Shown here: in pieces, positions 52,768-63,464 of the stretch | Numbering within the stretch: the stretch's first letter is position 1 | Layout: each line of letters begins with the position of its first letter | Origin: CAWJLE01 sp963843645 | GTDB taxonomy: Bacteria; Chloroflexota; Anaerolineae; DAOTYC01 | Assembly: GCA_963843645.1 (NCBI GenBank) | Contig: CAWJLE010000008.1 | Span: forward strand, 124,001-188,000 | Direction: 5' to 3' | Length of the DNA: 64,000 bases | Position numbers and translations under genes: made by a program | Notes under the pieces: model-generated | The model's input: only the letters and a program-made list of their open reading frames with translations | Database searches by the model: none | What the model was told of the DNA's origin: nothing

Positions 52768-53866
52768 ATGACCTTTCAGTTGCCCGAATACCGTGTCCCA
52801 GATTTCGACGCTGAGCCGTTCCGCGGCGCCCCGGTGGCGCGCTGCGAGCCCTGCCCGGCCGACGGCATCGTCCCGGACAATTTCCACGCGACCAGCAATC
52901 TGCCCGAGTACATCCAGGTGGAGCCGGGCGTGTGGGTGCTGTGCCCGGAGAGCCGCATGGACGGCGTCATCGTCGTCCGAGGCCGCGAGCTGACCGTGGC
53001 CGTGCCCCGCGCGACGCGCCGCGGCGATCGGGTGGTCGTCGGCCGGACGGAGAACGCGGAGGAAGGGATCTTCGTCCACACCGACGGCTTCTTCGACGCC
53101 GCCACGCGCGACGATAAGTTCGCCTTCAACACGCGCCGCACCCGCGAGTTCCCCTTCTCGCGCGATTACGACGCCCTGTACGACCTGCTGCGTTACGAGC
53201 GCGACAACGGCTACATCGTCTGGGTCCTCGGCCCGGCCGTGGCTTTCGACCACGATTCGCGCGAGTCGATGACCGCGCTGATCGAAGAGGGCTACTGCGA
53301 CGCCCTGTTGGCCGGCAACGCGCTGGCGACCCACGACCTGGAGGGCGCGGTCTTCGGCACCGCCCTGGGGCAGGACATCTACCACCAGCGGCACCAGCCG
53401 CAGGGCCACTGCAACCACCTCGATCTGCTGAACGCCGTCCGCCGGCATCGGGTCCATCCCGGCCGCCGTGAAGGAGCTCGACGTCCGAAACGGCATCATC
53501 GCCGGCTGCGTCCGCCGCGACCTGCCGGTCGTGTTGGCCGGCTCCATCCGCGACGACGGCCCGCTGCCCGGCGTGATCGGGGACGTGTACGAGGCCCAGC
53601 GCCAGATGCGTGTCTACGCCCGCAAGGCGACGACGGTGATCGCGGTGGCCACGATGCTGCACACCATCGCGTTCGGCAACATGCTCCCGTCGTACCAGGT
53701 CTCGGCCGACGGCGTGCGGCCGGTCTACTTCTACATCGTCGACGTCTCGGAGTTTGCCATCGACAAGCTGGCCAACCGCGGCAGCATGCAGGCGACCGGC
53801 ATCACCACTAACGCCCAGGACTTCATGGTCAATCTGCGCCGCGCCCTCGTTCCAGCCCCGTGCTGA
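52768..53866 (+). CDS. TIGR00300 family protein (ornithine-cyclodeaminase-like, AgrE/ArgZ C-terminal type), frameshifted
   Basis: About 365 residues. Conserved pieces are FHATSNLPEYIQV, GNALATHDLEGAVFGTALGQ, HCNHLDLLNAVR, VLAGSIRDDGPLPGVI, TMLHTIAFGNMLPSY and VDVSEFAIDKLANRGS. These match the family named for the LOR/SDH region, whose members in methanogens and cyanobacteria convert ornithine to proline. One frame change near 53450 lies between LLNAVR and VKELDV. ATG 52768 follows TAGGAG. Confidence 0.78.
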
Positions 53867-53873
53867 GCAGACC

Positions 53874-55337
53874 ATGAGCGCACGATTGGCACTCCTCGCG
53901 CGGCTTTCTGTGCGACCCGGTATCGCCTTGCGCCGGGTCTTCCTGCTCGTCTTCGCCCTCGTCTGCGCCCTCCTGTGGCTGCCCACTTCGGCGCGGGCGG
54001 CTGCCCCGATCACCACGACCATCGACGCGATTCTGGCCCGTCCGGCGCTGAAAGGCGTCGACGTCGGCGTGCTCGTGTACGACCTGGATGCAGAGACGAC
54101 CCTGTATTCGCACGATGCGGAGCGAAGCTTCACGCCCGCGTCGAACGCCAAGCTGCTCACGGCCGCCGCCGCGCTCGACGCCCTGGGGCCGGACTACACC
54201 TTCGAACCGCGGTGCTGACCGATACGGCGGGCGATCTGATCGTCCGGGGCGGCGGCGACCCGACGCTGACCACGCAGACGCTGGACCGCTGGGCCGTGGA
54301 CCTGACCCAGAGCGGCCTGTCTGACGTCCGTGGCGACCTGATCGTGGACGCCGAGCTTCTTCGAGCCGGACGCGCCCGTTCCCGTCGTGGAAACTTCCGG
54401 CGGCGACGAAGACGACACGGGGCAGCCGGTGCTCGGCGCCTTGTCGGTGAACCAGAACCGCGTGACGCTGCTCGTCGGGCCGGGCCCCGCGGTGGGCGCG
54501 CAGTCCGAGATTCGCCGCGACCCCTCCACGCCGTATCCGCCGCTGTACAATCTGGCCGTGACCGGGCCGGCGGGCGGATCGCGCTCGGTGTCGGTGACCC
54601 TGGAGCCGACGGGACGCTGGCGCATCGAAGGGCAGATTCCGCTGGGGGCGAACCCGTCGCGCCTCGAGGTGACGGTGAACGAGCCGGGGCTGTACACCGG
54701 GGAGGTCTTCCGCCAGGTGCTCGCGGCGCGCGGCGTTCGCTTCAGCGACGCCGGCCAGGTCCGCTACGGGACCGCGCCCCGCGGCGCACAGACAGTCTCG
54801 ACCTACCGCTCGGCGGCGCTCAAGAAGGTGCTGGCCACGACGCTGAAGAATAGCGACAACTTCATGGCGGAACAGCTGCTGCGTACGCTGGGCCGAGAGA
54901 CCGGCCCGAAGGGCACGCCCGAGGCCGGCCTGGCCGCTGTGGAGCGCTTCCTGCAGGCCAACGGGCTCACCATGCCGCACCGCCTCGCCGACGGCAGCGG
55001 CCTCAGCGCGCTGAACCGGGTCACGCCGGAGCTGGTGGTGCGCCTGCTGGAAGTGATGGCCGTGCATCCGCACGCGCGCGACTTCCGCAAGGCGCTGGCC
55101 GTCGCCGGCACGGACGGCACCCTCGCCGGCCGGATGAAGAGCGCGAAGGGGCTGGTCACCGGGAAGACGGGCTCGCTGCTGGTCGCCAGCACGCTGTCCG
55201 GCTACGTAGCGGTCCCGGACGGCCACCGCCTGGCCTTCTCCATTCTGATGAACACCGCCGAGGATCGGGGCTGGCCCCGAATCCTCGCCCTCCGCCCCAT
55301 CCAGGACGAAATCGTCCTCGCCCTGCTGCAACGCTGA
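53874..55337 (+). CDS. dacB: D-alanyl-D-alanine carboxypeptidase/endopeptidase (S13, PBP4 type), frameshifted
   Basis: About 487 residues. A signal peptide (hydrophobic FLLVFALVCALLWLPT, ending SARAAA) leads to a penicillin-binding domain with catalytic Ser and Lys in TPASNAKLL, SDN in KNSDNFMAEQLL and KTG in VTGKTGSLL. Frame changes near 54212 and 54358 split the N-terminal third (a loop carrying GDLIVRGGGDPTL). It acts on peptidoglycan outside the membrane. It starts 7 bp after the TIGR00300 gene. Confidence 0.88.
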
Positions 55338-55367
55338 TTCCGGCATGCGGCTGTTGGCGGGGGCGAG

Positions 55368-55439
55368 GGGCAGCCACACCGGGCTGCCCCTACGTGATCC
55401 GCCTGATCCGCACGTAGGGGCAGCCCGGTTTGGCTGCCC
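55368..55439. repeat. Short palindrome after dacB
   Basis: gggcagccacaccgggctgc and onward to cctacgtg, mirrored by cacgtaggggcagcccggtt. Arms of about 28 bp. It may act as a terminator. Confidence 0.75.
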
Positions 55440-55466
55440 TCGGCCCCCACCAAAAACCACACGCCG

Positions 55467-55624
55467 CTTCTCGACTTATGTCACCCTGAGGGAGCGTCGT
55501 GTGCGACCGAGGGGTCTCGCGTGCCGCTACGCAGTCGCTTCTTGCGCGAAAAGGGAGTGCGTACCGGCGCGCGAGACCCCTCGGTCGCACACGACGCTCC
55601 CTCAGGGTGACATAAGTCGAGAAG
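55467..55624. repeat. Long palindrome, family A
   Basis: cttctcgacttatgtcaccc on the left, mirrored on the right, with the gaggggtctcgcg core. It carries an extra cttctcga end not seen in the other copies. Confidence 0.88.
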
Positions 55625-55696
55625 GTGACGGTCGGCGGAGCGGGGTGCTGCCTGCCAGGTGACGGGCTCACCCTCGCCGGCCGGATTTCCCCCGCG

Positions 55697-57770
55697 CTAC
55701 TCCTGCGTGCTGAACTGCACGTCCGCGACGCGGCCGGTGAAGCTGCGGCCGTAGCCGTACACCTGGACCCGCACGAGCGAGGCCAGGTCCGGGATCGCGA
55801 CCAGCAGGTTCTCCGATTGGTACGGATACCACTGTTCCAGCGGAACAGTCGTGAAGTGCGCCGCGTCGTTGTCCGGCGTGTTGCGCGAGTAGAAGCCGTG
55901 GAACCATTCGCCGGGGTTGCCGTCCTTGTCCCGGTAGAACAGCCGCAGCATGACCGCGCCTTCCGGGGGCTGCCCGGCGACGGTCCGGCCAATGTTGTCG
56001 CCCTCTTCGGCGACGACCATCACCCTGGCTTTCAGATACAGCGCCTGAAGCTGGGTGAAGGGAATGTCCAGGCTCTGCGAGACGCCGACCCCGCCGACGC
56101 CGGGCGTCTGCGGCTGCCGCCTCATCTCCAGGGCCGGCGGCGACCCCGGCCGCCGCCGGCAGCGTCTTCAGCGTCAGCGGGTCCTTGGCCTGCGGATCGA
56201 GCGTGGCCGGCTCCGCCCATCGCTGCCAGCCGGTCAGGCCGTCCGAGAAGTCGCCGTTGAGGATGCGCAGACCGGGCTCGGGCGCCTTCACCGGCGCGCC
56301 CAGGTCGAACTTGAGCAGGTGCGCCGTCTCGGCGTCACACACATATAGCCCCTTGTCGCCGTCCAATGCCAGGCTGCCGGGCGAGAGGGTGTCGCCGCTG
56401 TTGGCGGTGAACGCGGCCGCCGGCTGTCCCTGCAGGTCGAACTCCTTCACCTGCCCCAGCTCCGTGTCCGCCACGAAGACGGTCCCATCCGGCCCCACCG
56501 CGACCGCGACCGGCCACGAGAGCTGGCCCGCGGCGCTGCCCACGGTGCGCGACAGCCGCCCCGCGTTGTCCAGCACGACGACGGCCTGGGCCACCGGATC
56601 GGCGATGTACAGGTGGTCTTTGGGGCCGACCGCAATGCCCTTGGGCGCACTGAATTCACCGGCCTGGACCTGGTAAGTGTACTCCGTCTCGTATTGGCCC
56701 AGGGCGTCGAACACCTCGATGCTGCGGGTTTCGTCGTCCGTCACGTAGATCTTCCCGGTGGAGTCCACCGCGATACCGCCTGGAGAGCGGAGCTGGCCCG
56801 CGCCGATGACCGTCTTCAGGCTGCCGCGCGGGGTGAAAACCTCGATCCGCGCGTTGCCGCGGTCTACGACGTACACGTCGCCTTCCGGCCCGATTGCCAG
56901 CGCGCCCTGCCTGGCGAAATCTGAACTGCCCGGCGGTCAGGCCGCTGGAGCCGAAGACGAACAGCCGCTTGCCGGCCGGCTCGTACACCTGCACCCGGTC
57001 GTTGCCGGCGTCGAGCACGTACACCCACCCATTCGGCCCGACGGCCACGGCCTCCGGGGTGATGCCTTTCACTGTATCGCGCAACGATACGTCGAATTCA
57101 GGTCCCCGCACCCGCCGGGCGGCGCGGTCGGCGGCCGCGACTTCAGCGGATGCAGCGTGGACAACATCGGCTTCATCACCTCCCAGGCGCGGTCCCACTG
57201 GGTCTGCGGCGCCACGGCCATCGCCAGCCATTGCTGCCCGGACAGCTCGAAGACCGTCAGGTACATACGGAAGGCGATCCCGCTGATCCGGTCCATGGCG
57301 GCCACGTACGCGGCTCCGGCCGGCGTGCCCCCACCTTCGCCTCCCAGTCCACGGTGACGTCGGGCCTATCCCAATTGTCGCTCAGGGCCTGCAGCCAGGT
57401 CCGCAGCGCCCGCTCCGGCGGCAGCCCGTCGGCGGCCGCCAGATCGCCGCGCATCAGCGCCAGGGTCGGCTGATCGCGCATGATCGAGACGTCGCGGCTG
57501 CTCGCCGCCGAGGTCGAGAACGAAATGGCGTCGCCCTCGTGCACGAACCAGTCGCGCGGGTAGCTGATGGAGAACAGGCCGACGGATGGGGTGAACACCG
57601 GCCACGTCGACGAGTCCGCCGTGGGGCTTGGGGTCGGACTCGGCGCCACGGGAGAATCGACGCCCGGCGTCGCGGGCGCGGTCGGGGTCTGCGCCCAGGC
57701 AGCCGGCGAAATCAGCGCGGCCCCCAGGATCAGCACGCATGACGATCAGAACTCGATTACGTCGCGACAT
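55697..57770 (-). CDS. Secreted NHL-repeat (beta-propeller) protein, frameshifted
   Basis: About 690 residues when frames are joined. A signal peptide (corrected VLILGAALISPAAWA), a Pro/Thr linker, then a PsbP-like region (FSISYPRDWFVHEGDAISF, residues about 50-210). NHL repeats follow (VAVGPNGWVYVLDAGNDRVQVY, IAVDSTGKIYVTDD, IAVGPKDHLYIAD, and more), about 240-500. A last domain has FSDGLTGWQRW and RVQVYGYGRSFTGRVADVQF. Frame changes near 57735, 57330, 57110, 56930 and 56130. It probably binds a surface ligand; no enzyme motif is seen. Confidence 0.7.
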
Positions 57771-57857
57771 AGCCTCTCCGGAGCCGGGGCTTCGGGCAGA
57801 CGTCCGGCAGACAATTGTCGTGTCCGGCGGCCCACGCCCAAGGTCCCGCGAACTACC

Positions 57858-59794
57858 TCAAACCAGCAACGACGACAAGTAAACGCGCGCCTGGTCGATC
57901 TCGCTCGGGTCGCGCTCCACGACGTCCAGCTCATCGATCAGCAGATTGATGATGCCCCGATTGACCTGGCTCAGGTCGCGGGCCAGCTCACGCCACGCGC
58001 GCTGCACTCGGGAGTCCTCGTGCGTGCACAGGATCACGGCCATGCGGGCCGGCGCGATCTGGCTGGGCGAGCGGTCCAGCAGCACACCGTGCTCATTGGC
58101 GGCGATGGTGAAGTAGTACGACAGCATCGGCCGGGTCAGGTTCTTCACTTTGGCGTAGAAGGGCTCGGTATCCTGCGAGATCGCAAAGAAACCCAGGTAA
58201 TACTGGCGGGCCGAGCTGTAGTCGTGGCTGAAGAAGTACTGCCCGGCGCGGGCTGAGCAATAGCTGGCCATGTACCACTCGGCGTCGTCCAGGCTCGCGC
58301 CCGGCTCGCCCTGCTCGATCAGCAGCTTTTGCATCACGGAGGCCTTCAGGAACAGCTCGGCGCCCGCTGAGAAGTCGCGCAGGCGGACGGACATGCCCTG
58401 GTTGACCAGCTCGGCGGCTTTGTAGAGGCTGGGCGGCTCGTCGAGCTTGAAATCGGACATGTCGTGCCGGACGGGACGCAGGGTCTCCCGGTCCAGCAGC
58501 TCCACCAGCGGGCTCTCCATCAGCGGCCCGGTGACCAGCTCCTGGAACTCGCCGCGGATCATGTCCAGCTCGCTGCGCAGGGTGGCGACGCGCAGGGCTT
58601 CGTCCACCGTACCGAACAGCACGGCGGCGACCGCCTTGTCGTCCGGCTGATCCGGATCGATCAGGTTCTGGTCCATGCAGCGCCTTGATGTAGGTGGCCT
58701 CGGAGCGGTCGATGAAGCGCTGCTGGTTGATGCCCGGCAGCAGCGAGACGGCAGCCCCCAGCGTCGGTACGCCGGAGGCGAACTGCAGCGCCGCGGAGCG
58801 GGACGCCAGCTTGACCACTTCGCGCACGACCTCGCGCGAGCGGAGGACGTTGTCGGCGTCGTATTGCTGCTTCAGGCTCTGCTCGGCGTCGTTCAGCGTC
58901 AGACGGGCCGGGTTCTTCTCCAGCATCTGGAACAGGTCGCGCAGAGTCGCCTGGCGCGTCTCGGGATCCACCAGCGCCAGCCCCGACGACATCAGGCCGT
59001 CCCGGTATTGGACCGCCAGCGTGTTGCGGCCATCCGTGGGATACAGCGCTTCGGCCTTGACCTTCTCGCCGCGCAGCTTGACGATGGCAGGCCGCAGGCC
59101 GCACTCGTTCAAGTCCAGCAGGTCGCCCTGGTCGACCAGGAAATCCTCGAACTGCTTGTACCCCAGGTTGACCTCGTCGAACGTCGGGTCCAGGCTGAGG
59201 ATGGTCTGCTTCACGCGGACGGTCGGCACGTCGGTCTGGCCGTCGGTCAGCAGCTGGCGCAAGGCCCGCGCCAGCACGTCACGGGCGCGCTCCTTGTCGA
59301 AGGCCGACCGTCCTCGAGCTCTTGCCGACCAGGTTCTCGTACAGGAGGAATTCGTCGCACGCCCGCACCAACAGCTCGCTGGTGGAGCTGCGGAGCCCAA
59401 TGCCGATGACGTATTTGCCGTAGTTCTTCAGCTTGCGCACCAGGGCCGTGAAATCGCTGTCGCCCGAGACGATGGCGAACACTTCTACCTTGGGGTGGGT
59501 GAAGATGACCTCCATCGCGTCGATGGCAATCTGAATGTCGGCGGCGTTTTTCGTGCTGCCCGCCCGCATGGAATACAGCTGAATCAGATCGACCGCGTTC
59601 TGAGTCAGGTCGCTCTGATACTTGTAAAACCGGCTCCAATCACCGTAGGCCCGCTTGACCACCAGCCGGCCCTGCTGGCCGATAGCATCGAGAATCGCGT
59701 TCAGACGAAACTCACCGTGCTCCTTTTCCGCTGCAATGACCACGTTTTCAAAATCGATGAACGACGCGACCTGGCTCTTCTCAGTTGCGGCCAT
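57858..59794 (-). CDS. NYN-domain (LabA/DUF88) protein with LOTUS-like and unknown C-terminal domains, frameshifted
   Basis: About 644 residues. Residues 1-155 form a NYN (PIN-like) nuclease domain: FIDFENVVIAAEKE (catalytic Asp), MRAGSTKNAADIQIAIDAME, and IVSGDSDFTALVRKLKNYG with the SGDSDF acidic motif. A winged-helix region (about 165-250, LRQLLTDGQTDVPTVRVKQ to DFLVDQGDLLDL) resembles the OST-HTH/LOTUS RNA-binding fold. The rest (about 380-640) is unrecognised and helical. Two extra bases (near 59315 and 58678) split the frame. ATG 59794. Confidence 0.78.
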
Positions 59795-59825
59795 CTTAAA
59801 GACTCCTTTTTAATGAACGCTAAGG

Positions 59826-59934
59826 CGCAGACCTCTCCCGAACTCTCCCCATAAAGGCAGAGGAGGGCGGCAGACTCCTCTCCCTTTACGGGGGCGGTCG
59901 GAGACCGGCCGGAGAGAGGTCTGCCAAACGACCG
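59826..59934. repeat. Imperfect palindrome, family B-like
   Basis: gcagacctctcccgaactct to ggccggagagaggtctgcc, with a CTCTCCC-rich interior as in family B but more mismatches. Confidence 0.7.
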
Positions 59935-59946
59935 CTGAGACGACTT

Positions 59947-60578
59947 TTAGCTCTTCAACCGACTGTAGTAAGAATGGCTGGTGTACAGCGCCGCGACCGG
60001 ATTGTGACCCGTGACGCGGTCCTTGGCCACCAGCACCGTGACCGGCGCATCCGAATAGCGGAAAAACAGGCTGTCGTGCCCGACGCACAGCCCGACGAGA
60101 ACGTTAAGTTGAGTCCCCAGCCGATTGAGCAATTTGGCCTGCGCCACCGGGCTACACACCGCCTCGTACTGGCCGGGGTGCACCTTCTCCTCATCCTTCA
60201 GGCCGACCTGCTCCTTCGGCGTGGAGCCGACCTTGCAGCAGATCGTGTGCACCTCGAAGCCGTGCGCCTTGAGGATGTCCTCGAACAGCGACGCTTCGCG
60301 CGCCAACCCGACGCAATGCGCCACGCCCAGCCGCTGCGCGCCGATGCGCCGGGCGAACGACATGATCTCTTCGACGCGGGTCTCGCGGCAGTAGCCCGCC
60401 GCCTCGGTCTGGGCCGAGGCCACCAGCAGCCGGCGCGTCTCCGGGTCGTTCTCGTAGATCGACCTCGACCTCGGCGATCAGGTCCGCGGCGGCCGTGGTC
60501 GGACAATCGGTCGGGTACGCTTTGCTGCCCGGCTCGTCGCTGGCAGGCCCGCACCCCACATTTCGCACAATGTGACAT
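59947..60578 (-). CDS. DUF1847 metal-binding protein, frameshifted
   Basis: About 210 residues. It starts MSHCAKCGVRACQ (cysteine-rich zinc-like motif), then YPTDCPTTAAADLIAE, YCRETRVEEIMSFARRIGAQ, LGVAHCVGLAREA, HTICCKVGSTPKEQVG, CSPVAQA and GLCVGHDSLFFRYSDAPVTV. These are the conserved cysteines and phrases of DUF1847. Frame changes are near 60540 and 60465. GGAGG lies before ATG 60578. The function is unknown; it probably binds metal. It is followed upstream on the same strand by the ThiF-like gene. Confidence 0.75.
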
Positions 60579-60641
60579 CACGCCTCCATCCAATCGTTTC
60601 GGCCGGATTCGTCCGCGTCAAGCGGGCGGTCCGGCGTCGCC

Positions 60642-61528
60642 CTAATCGATGCGTCCCAACTGGATGATGTCCACCGTGCCGGTTCGGCATCCATGAACAG
60701 CATCCGGTGGCGGAGCAGCTCGCCGGTCCCGAGCAGCACCTTGATCGTCTCCTGGACCTGCCAGGCGGCGATCATCATTGGCGTGGCCGCCGGGTTGCCC
60801 AGCTCGACCTCCAGGCCGCGTTCCGGCAGGTGGCGCCGTGGCCGTACAGCGCGCGCAGGCCCTCGTCGCCGGGCATGATCGTCATCACCTGGCCGATGTA
60901 GCCCGCGATGGCCCCGTGCACCATCGGAATGCCGGCCTTCGCCGCCGCGTTCTGCAGCGTCATGCGGATCGGGAGCTGATCCGTGCAATCGACCACGACG
61001 TCCGCGCCCTGCCAGCCGCGCGCGGCAGCGTTTCCGCCGTGGCGAACGTGTCGTAGATCGTGACGTCCACGGAGCTGTTGATCTGGCCGCACCCGCTCGC
61101 GGGCGACTTCGGCTTTGGACCGCCCGACGTCCAACTCGAGGAAAGGAGCTGCCGATTCAGTTGTGCTCGGCGAAGACGTCGCCGTCCATCGAGAACCAGG
61201 TGGCCGACGCCCATGCGCGCCAGGCCTTCGACCACGTAGCCGCCCAGGCCGCCCAGGCCCACCACGACCGCCGTCGCGCGCATCAGGCGGGCCAGGCCGT
61301 CCCAGCCGGTAGTGCCCAGGTTGCGCTTGTGGCGCCAGGGCAGCAGCTGCGCTTCCACCGCCGCCAGCTCGACCTCACGCCGCGTACCGGCCGAACTCGG
61401 CGGCCACGGCAGCGATGGCCGCCAGCGGCGCGACCGGCGTGCCGCCGTCGTCGACGGCCAGCTCACGCAGGCGGTTTACCAGGGACTCGGAGTCACTCGG
61501 ACTTGCTCGGCAGAGACGGGCTGAGCAT
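60642..61528 (-). CDS. ThiF/HesA/MoeB-family adenylating protein, heavily frameshifted
   Basis: About 295 residues across frames. RATAVVVGLGGLGGYVVEGLARMG is the nucleotide-binding loop, then corrected VLVDGD and NLNRQLLSS, GRSKAEVA, VVVDCTDQLPIRMTLQ, IPMVHGAIAGYIGQVM, and PMMIAAWQVQETIKVLLG, ending VDIIQLGRID. This is the E1-like fold that adenylates a ubiquitin-like or sulphur-carrier protein C-terminus. At least six single-base changes. No carrier gene (ThiS or MoaD type) is visible nearby. Start set by AAAGGAG before ATG 61528. Confidence 0.72.
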
Positions 61529-61551
61529 CGGCTTTCTGTCTCCTTTCGGCT

Positions 61552-62065
61552 TTACGCTCTGCGCGCCAGGCGCGCCATCACGATCGGCCGCCACTTGGAG
61601 GCCCATTTGCCCCAACCCGTCTTCACGTATCGCTCGCGGGATTTGTAGTCCTGCATCACCCAATTCCAGGCAGGCGCGGAAATGCTCGGCGCTGGGCTCG
61701 ATGCCGTCGATAGGCACCCCCAGCGTGAGCAGGTACTCCTGCTGCACGTGCTCGATGGCGTCCTGCAGGGGCCTTCGATCTTCACTCGCTCGACGGGATG
61801 CTCGATGCCGTTGGCCACGTCGTCAAAAATGTTGCCGGTGCACAGCTGCACCGGCTCGGAAAGGGGGAGACTGCAGCCGCACGAGCAGGCTGCGCGCCAC
61901 GCGGGTCGCCTCACGCAGATAGGCGCCCTCTTGAAAGATCGGCCCGCGGAAGAAGTCCAGTCCGACCGCATCGTATACAAATTCGCCGGTCTCCGGTCGG
62001 TAGGCGCCGATAAACGTCGGCCCCAACAAGCTGCCGTACCCAGCATCATCCATTTGAATGGTCAT
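61552..62065 (-). CDS. Protein of unknown function, frameshifted
   Basis: I do not recognise it. About 170 residues: IQMDDAGYGSLLGPTFIGAY, ETGEFVYDAVGLDFFRG, YLREATRVARSLLVRLQ, corrected PVQLCTGNIFDDVANG, ERVKIEG, EYLLTLGVPIDGIEPSAEHF, and VMQDYKSRERYVKTGWGKWA. The acidic MDDAGYGS start has the look of a metal-binding nuclease strand, but this is only an impression. It lies 23 bp before the ThiF-like gene on the same strand and may share its operon. Confidence 0.5.
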
Positions 62066-62084
62066 GAAAAAAGATCCTCTAAAA

Positions 62085-62237
62085 TCAAATATTAAACAGA
62101 CGCCGCAGTTTCCGGTCAACCTCACTTTGCCATCTGGTCGGCAGCTCACCCAGTTCTCTGCGAACCAACGTAGTGGAAACGGTTATTAGGCGGTGCAGCC
62201 TGAGAGTTGGTATGAGGACAACCTTACCCCTGATCAC
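62085..62237 (-). pseudogene. Remnant of a PemK/MazF-like toxin
   Basis: 50 residues from GTG 62237: VIRGKVVLIPTL resembles the start of MazF-type toxins (GDVVLIP) and ITVSTTLVRRELGELPTRW resembles their end, with the central 50-60 residues missing. It overlaps the antitoxin stop, as in intact pairs. Probably an internal deletion that leaves it inactive. Confidence 0.5.
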
Positions 62238-62478
62238 AAAATGGCTTCCCGTCCTCGATCGTGTACACGTCTTCGGCGGACTCGCGCAGGAACTGGAGAG
62301 CCGGGTTTTTGTCCGCTGCCCGAAGCCACTCTTCTTCACTGATCTCGCGCGGTTCGTCCATGAGAATGATCACCCGAACCCGACTTGGACCCGCCACTGG
62401 CAAGGGACCATCCAGATGCAACTGCCGCTGCTCGTCGATCTGGCCTTCGACTTCAATGGCTCTTAACACGACGTCCAT
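62224..62478 (-). CDS. Probable type II antitoxin
   Basis: 84 residues: LRAIEVEGQIDEQRQLHLDG, PSRVRVIILMDEP and EEWLRAADKNPALQFL, ending YTIEDGKPFCDQG. Short proteins with this DG-x-LxLD / RVRVIIL layout are common just upstream of PemK/MazF toxins in cyanobacteria and Chloroflexota. AAGGAG and a strong promoter precede it. Its partner gene here is truncated. Confidence 0.6.
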   Translation of the reverse strand: MDVVLRAIEVEGQIDEQRQLHLDGPLPVAGPSRVRVIILMDEPREISEEEWLRAADKNPALQFLRESAEDVYTIEDGKPFCDQG

Positions 62479-62513
62479 TGGTTATACTCCTTAGTGTTCG
62501 CCGCACTGCAGCA

Positions 62514-62542
62514 AGTATAGCTCAGGTAAGAACTGGTGTCAA
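62514..62542 (-). promoter_or_regulatory. Promoter of the antitoxin gene
   Basis: On the minus strand TTGACA (62542-62537), a 17-bp spacer and TATACT (62519-62514), near consensus. Confidence 0.7.
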
Positions 62543-62663
62543 CAGAAATGGAGCCGCCGCCGGGGCCCGGGCGGTTGCGTGTCACGTCGCGCCCCCTTTC
62601 CGATCGCGCGGCCTCGTCGGCGACGCCGCGTGTCGTCCCCTGCGCGGCGAGGGTCCTTTCAGG

Positions 62664-62713
62664 GGCGTGTGCCAGGAATTGGGCGAGACCGTGCCCAATT
62701 CCTGGCACACGCC
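62664..62713. repeat. Short palindrome with family A outer module
   Basis: ggcgtgtgccaggaattggg and its mirror around gcgagaccgt. The phrase ttgggcgagaccg is that of the outer module of family A. Confidence 0.75.
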
Positions 62714-62723
62714 TACAGACAAC

Positions 62724-62751
62724 TTGACCGCGTACCTCCCTGCGGTATAAT
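62724..62751 (+). promoter_or_regulatory. Promoter of the Nudix gene
   Basis: TTGACC (62724-62729), a 16-bp spacer and TATAAT (62746-62751). The leader is only about 15 bases. Confidence 0.6.
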
Positions 62752-62773
62752 CCCTTCGACTCAAGATTGGAGC

Positions 62774-63379
62774 ATGCTCATGGCCTATCACCCCGGCGCG
62801 ATCCTCCCCATCGACCGCCACGAATTCCGAGAACTGGTGGCCCGCTACGGCCACGGCGCGATCGAGCGCGTGGACCTGGACATCGACGAGTCGCTCTATC
62901 GCATTCGTATGGAGAAGCGCGACGATCGCCGCGCCGAGGTGGTCTTCGCCATTCGGGGACCTCGCGGCGGTGTGCTGGTTCATCGCAAGACCTACTGGGA
63001 CGAGGACCTGTTTCGCCTCCCCACGGGCGGCATCGATCCGGACGAGCCGGTGGCGGACGCCCTCGTACGCGAGCTGCACGAGGAAACGAACCTGGTGGCG
63101 GAGGAAATTCGCTTCCTCGGCGCGCAGGACTGCCGTCTGCATTACGACGGGCAGCTGTGCCGCTTTGTCTCGTACGTGTTCCACGTCGTCCGAGCGACGG
63201 GCCACCTCATCCCCGAAGATAAGGAAAACATCGCCGAGTTCCGCGAGATCTCCGCCCAGGAGCTGGCAGCCCTGGCGGCGCACCTGCGCGGCCTCAACCC
63301 GCCGTACACCGGCTGGGGCCGCTGGCGCGCCGCAGCCCACGATCTCGTCTACCGCCGCCTGACCGACGACGGACTTTAG
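62774..63379 (+). CDS. Nudix hydrolase
   Basis: 201 residues. The Nudix box is complete: a glycine in LPTGGIDPDEP, then REL and EE in ALVRELHEETNL, which bind the metal and water. An N-terminal region of about 60 residues precedes it, and the C-terminus has HLRGLNPPYTGWGRWRA. The substrate, a nucleoside diphosphate derivative, is unknown. ATG 62774 or 62780 (MAYHPGAIL) are both possible. Single gene with its own promoter. Confidence 0.88.
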   Translation: MLMAYHPGAILPIDRHEFRELVARYGHGAIERVDLDIDESLYRIRMEKRDDRRAEVVFAIRGPRGGVLVHRKTYWDEDLFRLPTGGIDPDEPVADALVRELHEETNLVAEEIRFLGAQDCRLHYDGQLCRFVSYVFHVVRATGHLIPEDKENIAEFREISAQELAALAAHLRGLNPPYTGWGRWRAAAHDLVYRRLTDDGL

Positions 63380-63464
63380 GCTTCCGGCATCGCGCCGACG
63401 TGGCTGCGGCGTGTCCGGCGGATCCACTGGAAGTCTGAGCGGTCCCACCCAAAAGGGGTATCGA

